Source: Oceanispirochaeta sp. M1 (lineage in GTDB: Bacteria; Spirochaetota; Spirochaetia; DSM-2461). Taken from it: 64,000 bases of DNA. A model generated the notes under the pieces. That model saw only the letters and a list, made by a program, of their open reading frames with translations, did no database searches and had not been told where the DNA came from. The stretch is from assembly GCF_003346715.1 (NCBI RefSeq), contig NZ_QQPQ01000015.1, positions 62,001 through 126,000 of the forward strand. Reading direction: 5' to 3'. Each line of letters begins with the position of its first letter. The stretch's first letter is position 1. Shown in pieces: positions 61,583 to 64,000 of this stretch. The position numbers were made by a program, and so were the translations under genes.

Positions 61583-62890
61583 ATGAGTAAGATAATTGAG
61601 CCCAAGATCCTGAAGGGATTCCGAGATTCCCTTCCGGCAACAGAAATTGAAAGGAAACGGGTGATCCGCCTGTTAGAAGATAACTTTGAAGGCTACGGCT
61701 TTGTACCCATCGATACACCCGTTCTTGAATACACAGAAGTACTCCTTGGAAAAGGGAGCGGAGAGACAGATAAACAGATGTACCGCTTCCTGGATAACGG
61801 CAAACGGGATGTGGCCATGCGCTTTGACCTGACCATCCCCTTTGCCCGCTTTATGGCAAAAAACAGAAGCGATCTCTACCTCCCCTTTAAACGCTACCAC
61901 ATCAACAAAGTATGGCGTGGTGAAAATACACAAAAAGGCCGTTACCGGGAATTTACCCAGTGCGACTTTGACATTGTAGGAACAGACTGTGCCTCAGCGG
62001 ATTTTGAAATCCTTATGATGATGCGCCGCTCCCTGAAGGTTCTTGATATCCCCAGCTGTACCATCCATATGAACCACAGAGGAATCTTCAACCGATTCCT
62101 GGATCTCCTTGGTTTGCGGGAACAGAGCGAAGAAGTCCTTAGAACCGTAGACAAACTGGCCAAGATAGGCCGGGATGAAGTAATGCGGATTCTTACTGAA
62201 CTCTCCAGCGGGGAAAGTGCAGAAAAGATTCTGGACTTCATTAAGAAAGAGGAGAGTTTTACAGCCACCCTTAACAAGATGGAAAATCTGGCGGGAGGAC
62301 CCGACGATGATACGCAGCGTCTGAAGGAGATTTATTCCTATATTCAGGAGCTGGGCCTGGAAGATGCCTTTGAGCTGAATCCCTCCATCACCAGAGGTCT
62401 GGACTACTACACAGGAATCGTTTATGAAACCTTCCTGGATGAACTGCCCGGTATCGGCTCAGTATGTTCAGGAGGACGATATAATAACCTGGCGGAACTC
62501 TACACAAAAGAGTCCCTCCCCGGCGTGGGGAGCTCCATCGGCCTTGACCGCCTTATGGCAGGACTTGCGGAACTGGGACACACAAACGATAAAAACAGCA
62601 ACACAGGAGTATTGATACTCAATATGGACCCTACCCTTGTGGGCTATTACCACAGTCTGGCAGAAGATTTCCGGGAAGCCGGAATAAACTGCGAGGTGTA
62701 CCATGAATCAAAGAAATTCGGACCCCAGTTTAAATTTGCAGAGGCCAAGGGAATCCCCCTGGCTATAATCTGCGGCAGTAACGAAAAAGAAGCGGGCACG
62801 GTGAATCTCAAAAACCTGAACACCAGGGAAAGTTTTGAGGGACTGTCGCCTAAGGATGCCATACAAAAGGCAGGAGAAATCATCGATTGA
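61583..62890 (+). CDS. hisS: Histidyl-tRNA synthetase
   Basis: Class-II synthetase of 435 residues. KGFRDSLPATEIERKRVI at the N-terminus, motif 2 (KRYHINKVWRGENTQKGRYREFTQCDFDIVG, read as VWRGENTQKGRYREFTQ), the HisA loop ITRGLDYYTGIVYE and motif 3 GVGSSIGLDRL are all present. The anticodon-binding domain follows (TGVLILNMDPTLVGYYHS). ATG 61583 has only a weak ribosome site. The stop codon overlaps the TTG start of the helicase gene, so the two are cotranscribed. Confidence 0.96.
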   Translation: MSKIIEPKILKGFRDSLPATEIERKRVIRLLEDNFEGYGFVPIDTPVLEYTEVLLGKGSGETDKQMYRFLDNGKRDVAMRFDLTIPFARFMAKNRSDLYLPFKRYHINKVWRGENTQKGRYREFTQCDFDIVGTDCASADFEILMMMRRSLKVLDIPSCTIHMNHRGIFNRFLDLLGLREQSEEVLRTVDKLAKIGRDEVMRILTELSSGESAEKILDFIKKEESFTATLNKMENLAGGPDDDTQRLKEIYSYIQELGLEDAFELNPSITRGLDYYTGIVYETFLDELPGIGSVCSGGRYNNLAELYTKESLPGVGSSIGLDRLMAGLAELGHTNDKNSNTGVLILNMDPTLVGYYHSLAEDFREAGINCEVYHESKKFGPQFKFAEAKGIPLAIICGSNEKEAGTVNLKNLNTRESFEGLSPKDAIQKAGEIID

Positions 62891-64000
62891 ATTTTAAAGA
62901 TCTACCAGTCTACCGGGAAAAAGCCCGTATCTTGAAGAGCCTTGAGAACCATCAGGTTGTAATCGTGGAAAGCCCTACGGGATCGGGTAAAACAACCCAG
63001 ATTCCCCTTATCCTTCACGAGGCGGGATACACATCCCGGGGGATGGTAGGCGTCACACAGCCAAGGCGCATTGCCACCTTGAGTGTTTGTGACTACATAG
63101 CCAAACAGACCGGCAGTAAAGTGCCCGGCATGGTTGGCTATAAGATGAGATTCGAAGACAATACCCTTCCTGAGACCCGGATGAAGATCATGACAGACGG
63201 TACTCTCCTTCAGGAGATGAAAACCGATCCCATGCTTCACCAGTATTCTGTAATTATGGTTGATGAGGCCCATGAACGAAGCCTCAATATCGACTTTATC
63301 CTGGGACTCCTCAAACACATCCTGGCAGAACGTACAGATTTCAAGGTTATTATTTCATCGGCCACAATAAATGCGGCTGTCTTTTCTGAATATTTTGACA
63401 AGGCTCCCATTGTGAGCATAGATACTCCCGTATACCCCGTAGCCATGGTCTATGATCCACCTGCCAAGATGGGCGACTACGATCAGCTTACTGCCAAAAT
63501 CGTTCAAATCGTAGAAAGGGCCGTCAATGACCGCCGGAAAGGTGATGTCCTGGTATTTCTTTCTGGAGAAAAACTAATTAAAGATACAGTTGCCGCCCTG
63601 AACCTCTCCAGCGTCCGTAAAAAACTGGTGCTCCAGCCTCTTTATGGGCGTTTGAGCAAGGAAGAGCAGGAGAGAATCTTTATCAAGACACCCTTCGGCA
63701 AGACCAAGGTTGTTGTCTCAACAAATATCGCAGAGACTTCTGTCACCATCGAAGGAATTACTGCGGTAATCGATTCGGGACTGGCTAAACAGAATTTTTA
63801 TAACCCCAGAACCTTCACCTCTTCATTGATAGAAACAGAAATTTCCCAGGCCTCGGCCAATCAGAGACGGGGACGTGCAGGTCGAACCCAGCCGGGAACC
63901 TGCTACCGTCTATACCCCAAGGATTCATTCCCGGGAAGGCTCCTTTTTACAAAGGAAGAGATATACAGAACCGACCTGGCGGAAGTAGTACTCAGGATGG
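62887..64000 (+). CDS. hrpA: DEAH-box ATP-dependent helicase HrpA (3' end beyond window)
   Basis: The first 371 codons of an HrpA-type RNA helicase; no stop before the window ends. It starts at TTG 62887, overlapping the hisS stop. Walker A is SPTGSGKTTQIP, motif Ia VTQPRRIAT, DEAH motif VDEAHERSLN, motif III SSATIN, and motif VI QRRGRAGR. The spacing matches the DEAH/RHA family (HrpA, HrpB). No ATG-initiated reading could cover the N-terminal P-loop, which makes the TTG start firm, although no strong ribosome site is seen. About two-thirds of the protein is likely to lie outside. Confidence 0.93.
   Translation, partial: MNFKDLPVYREKARILKSLENHQVVIVESPTGSGKTTQIPLILHEAGYTSRGMVGVTQPRRIATLSVCDYIAKQTGSKVPGMVGYKMRFEDNTLPETRMKIMTDGTLLQEMKTDPMLHQYSVIMVDEAHERSLNIDFILGLLKHILAERTDFKVIISSATINAAVFSEYFDKAPIVSIDTPVYPVAMVYDPPAKMGDYDQLTAKIVQIVERAVNDRRKGDVLVFLSGEKLIKDTVAALNLSSVRKKLVLQPLYGRLSKEEQERIFIKTPFGKTKVVVSTNIAETSVTIEGITAVIDSGLAKQNFYNPRTFTSSLIETEISQASANQRRGRAGRTQPGTCYRLYPKDSFPGRLLFTKEEIYRTDLAEVVLRM

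Noticed and set aside
1-64000. tRNA, rRNA, insertion sequence, prophage or replication origin
   Set aside because: Gaps between genes were read and none contained a tRNA-like cloverleaf, transposase, integrase, or DnaA-box cluster. A short tRNA fragment could still be missed by eye.

Overview
This 64-kb window looks like core chromosome of a free-living, anaerobic, saccharolytic bacterium, most likely a spirochaete (Spirochaetaceae-like). That assignment is an inference from the gene complement: [FeFe]-hydrogenase maturation, a FemX-like transferase beside metG, CheA/CheC/CheX-type proteins, a CUT1 sugar ABC system without its own ATPase, and a GH2 beta-mannosidase. No rRNA or tRNA gene, transposase, prophage or CRISPR array was seen. 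Almost all of the sequence is coding, with short gaps and many ATGA-type overlaps.

Layout. 1-6.1 kb: end of a Pel-type exopolysaccharide locus (pelF, pelG), then a lipoprotein, an exported nitrilase-fold protein and a membrane diguanylate cyclase. 6.1-10.7 kb: prfA-prmC-rel and trmL. 10.7-18.1 kb: fhs, a SRPBCC protein, a DUF1846 protein, a FemX-like transferase and metG. 18.3-21.2 kb: a Fic protein and hflK-hflC. 21.3-21.7 kb: a tandem array of a 50-bp palindromic repeat. 21.8-27 kb: a GltS-type symporter, then a signalling block (receiver, CheC-like protein, diguanylate cyclase) facing a CheA-like kinase. 27-32 kb: ftsH and topA. 32-41.8 kb: an FAD protein, murE, a DUF212/PAP2-like protein, ddl, pfk, ppk1 and a 5'-nucleotidase. 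42-49.3 kb: a beta-mannoside uptake and hydrolysis cluster (ROK regulator, binding protein, two permeases, beta-mannosidase). 49.5-54.2 kb: a pseudo-receiver/CheX protein, a HAD phosphatase, an FAD oxidoreductase and a glycosyltransferase. 54.2-59.7 kb: a 455-bp regulatory gap, then hydG-hydE-aspartase homologue-hydF. 59.7-64 kb: a second copy of the 50-bp repeat, a small exported protein, an MFS transporter, hisS and the start of an hrpA-type helicase.

How the genes fit together. Two diguanylate cyclases with intact GGEEF and RxxD sites lie in the window; the first follows pelFG, which fits c-di-GMP control of Pel. HydG, HydE and HydF build the H-cluster of an [FeFe] hydrogenase whose structural gene is elsewhere. 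The mannoside cluster has a candidate operator at its regulator and several hairpins that could set different expression of binding protein and permeases.

The parts least explained by known families are: (i) the gap before hydG, which holds a candidate small RNA with its own promoter and terminator, two perfect palindromes, and a structured leader with two mutually exclusive helices; (ii) the 50-bp palindromic repeat, in tandem at 21.4 kb and again at 59.8 kb; (iii) a C10 tract inside rel, where a slip of one base either way would remove the C-terminal regulatory region; and (iv) the lipoprotein/exported nitrilase pair behind pelG.
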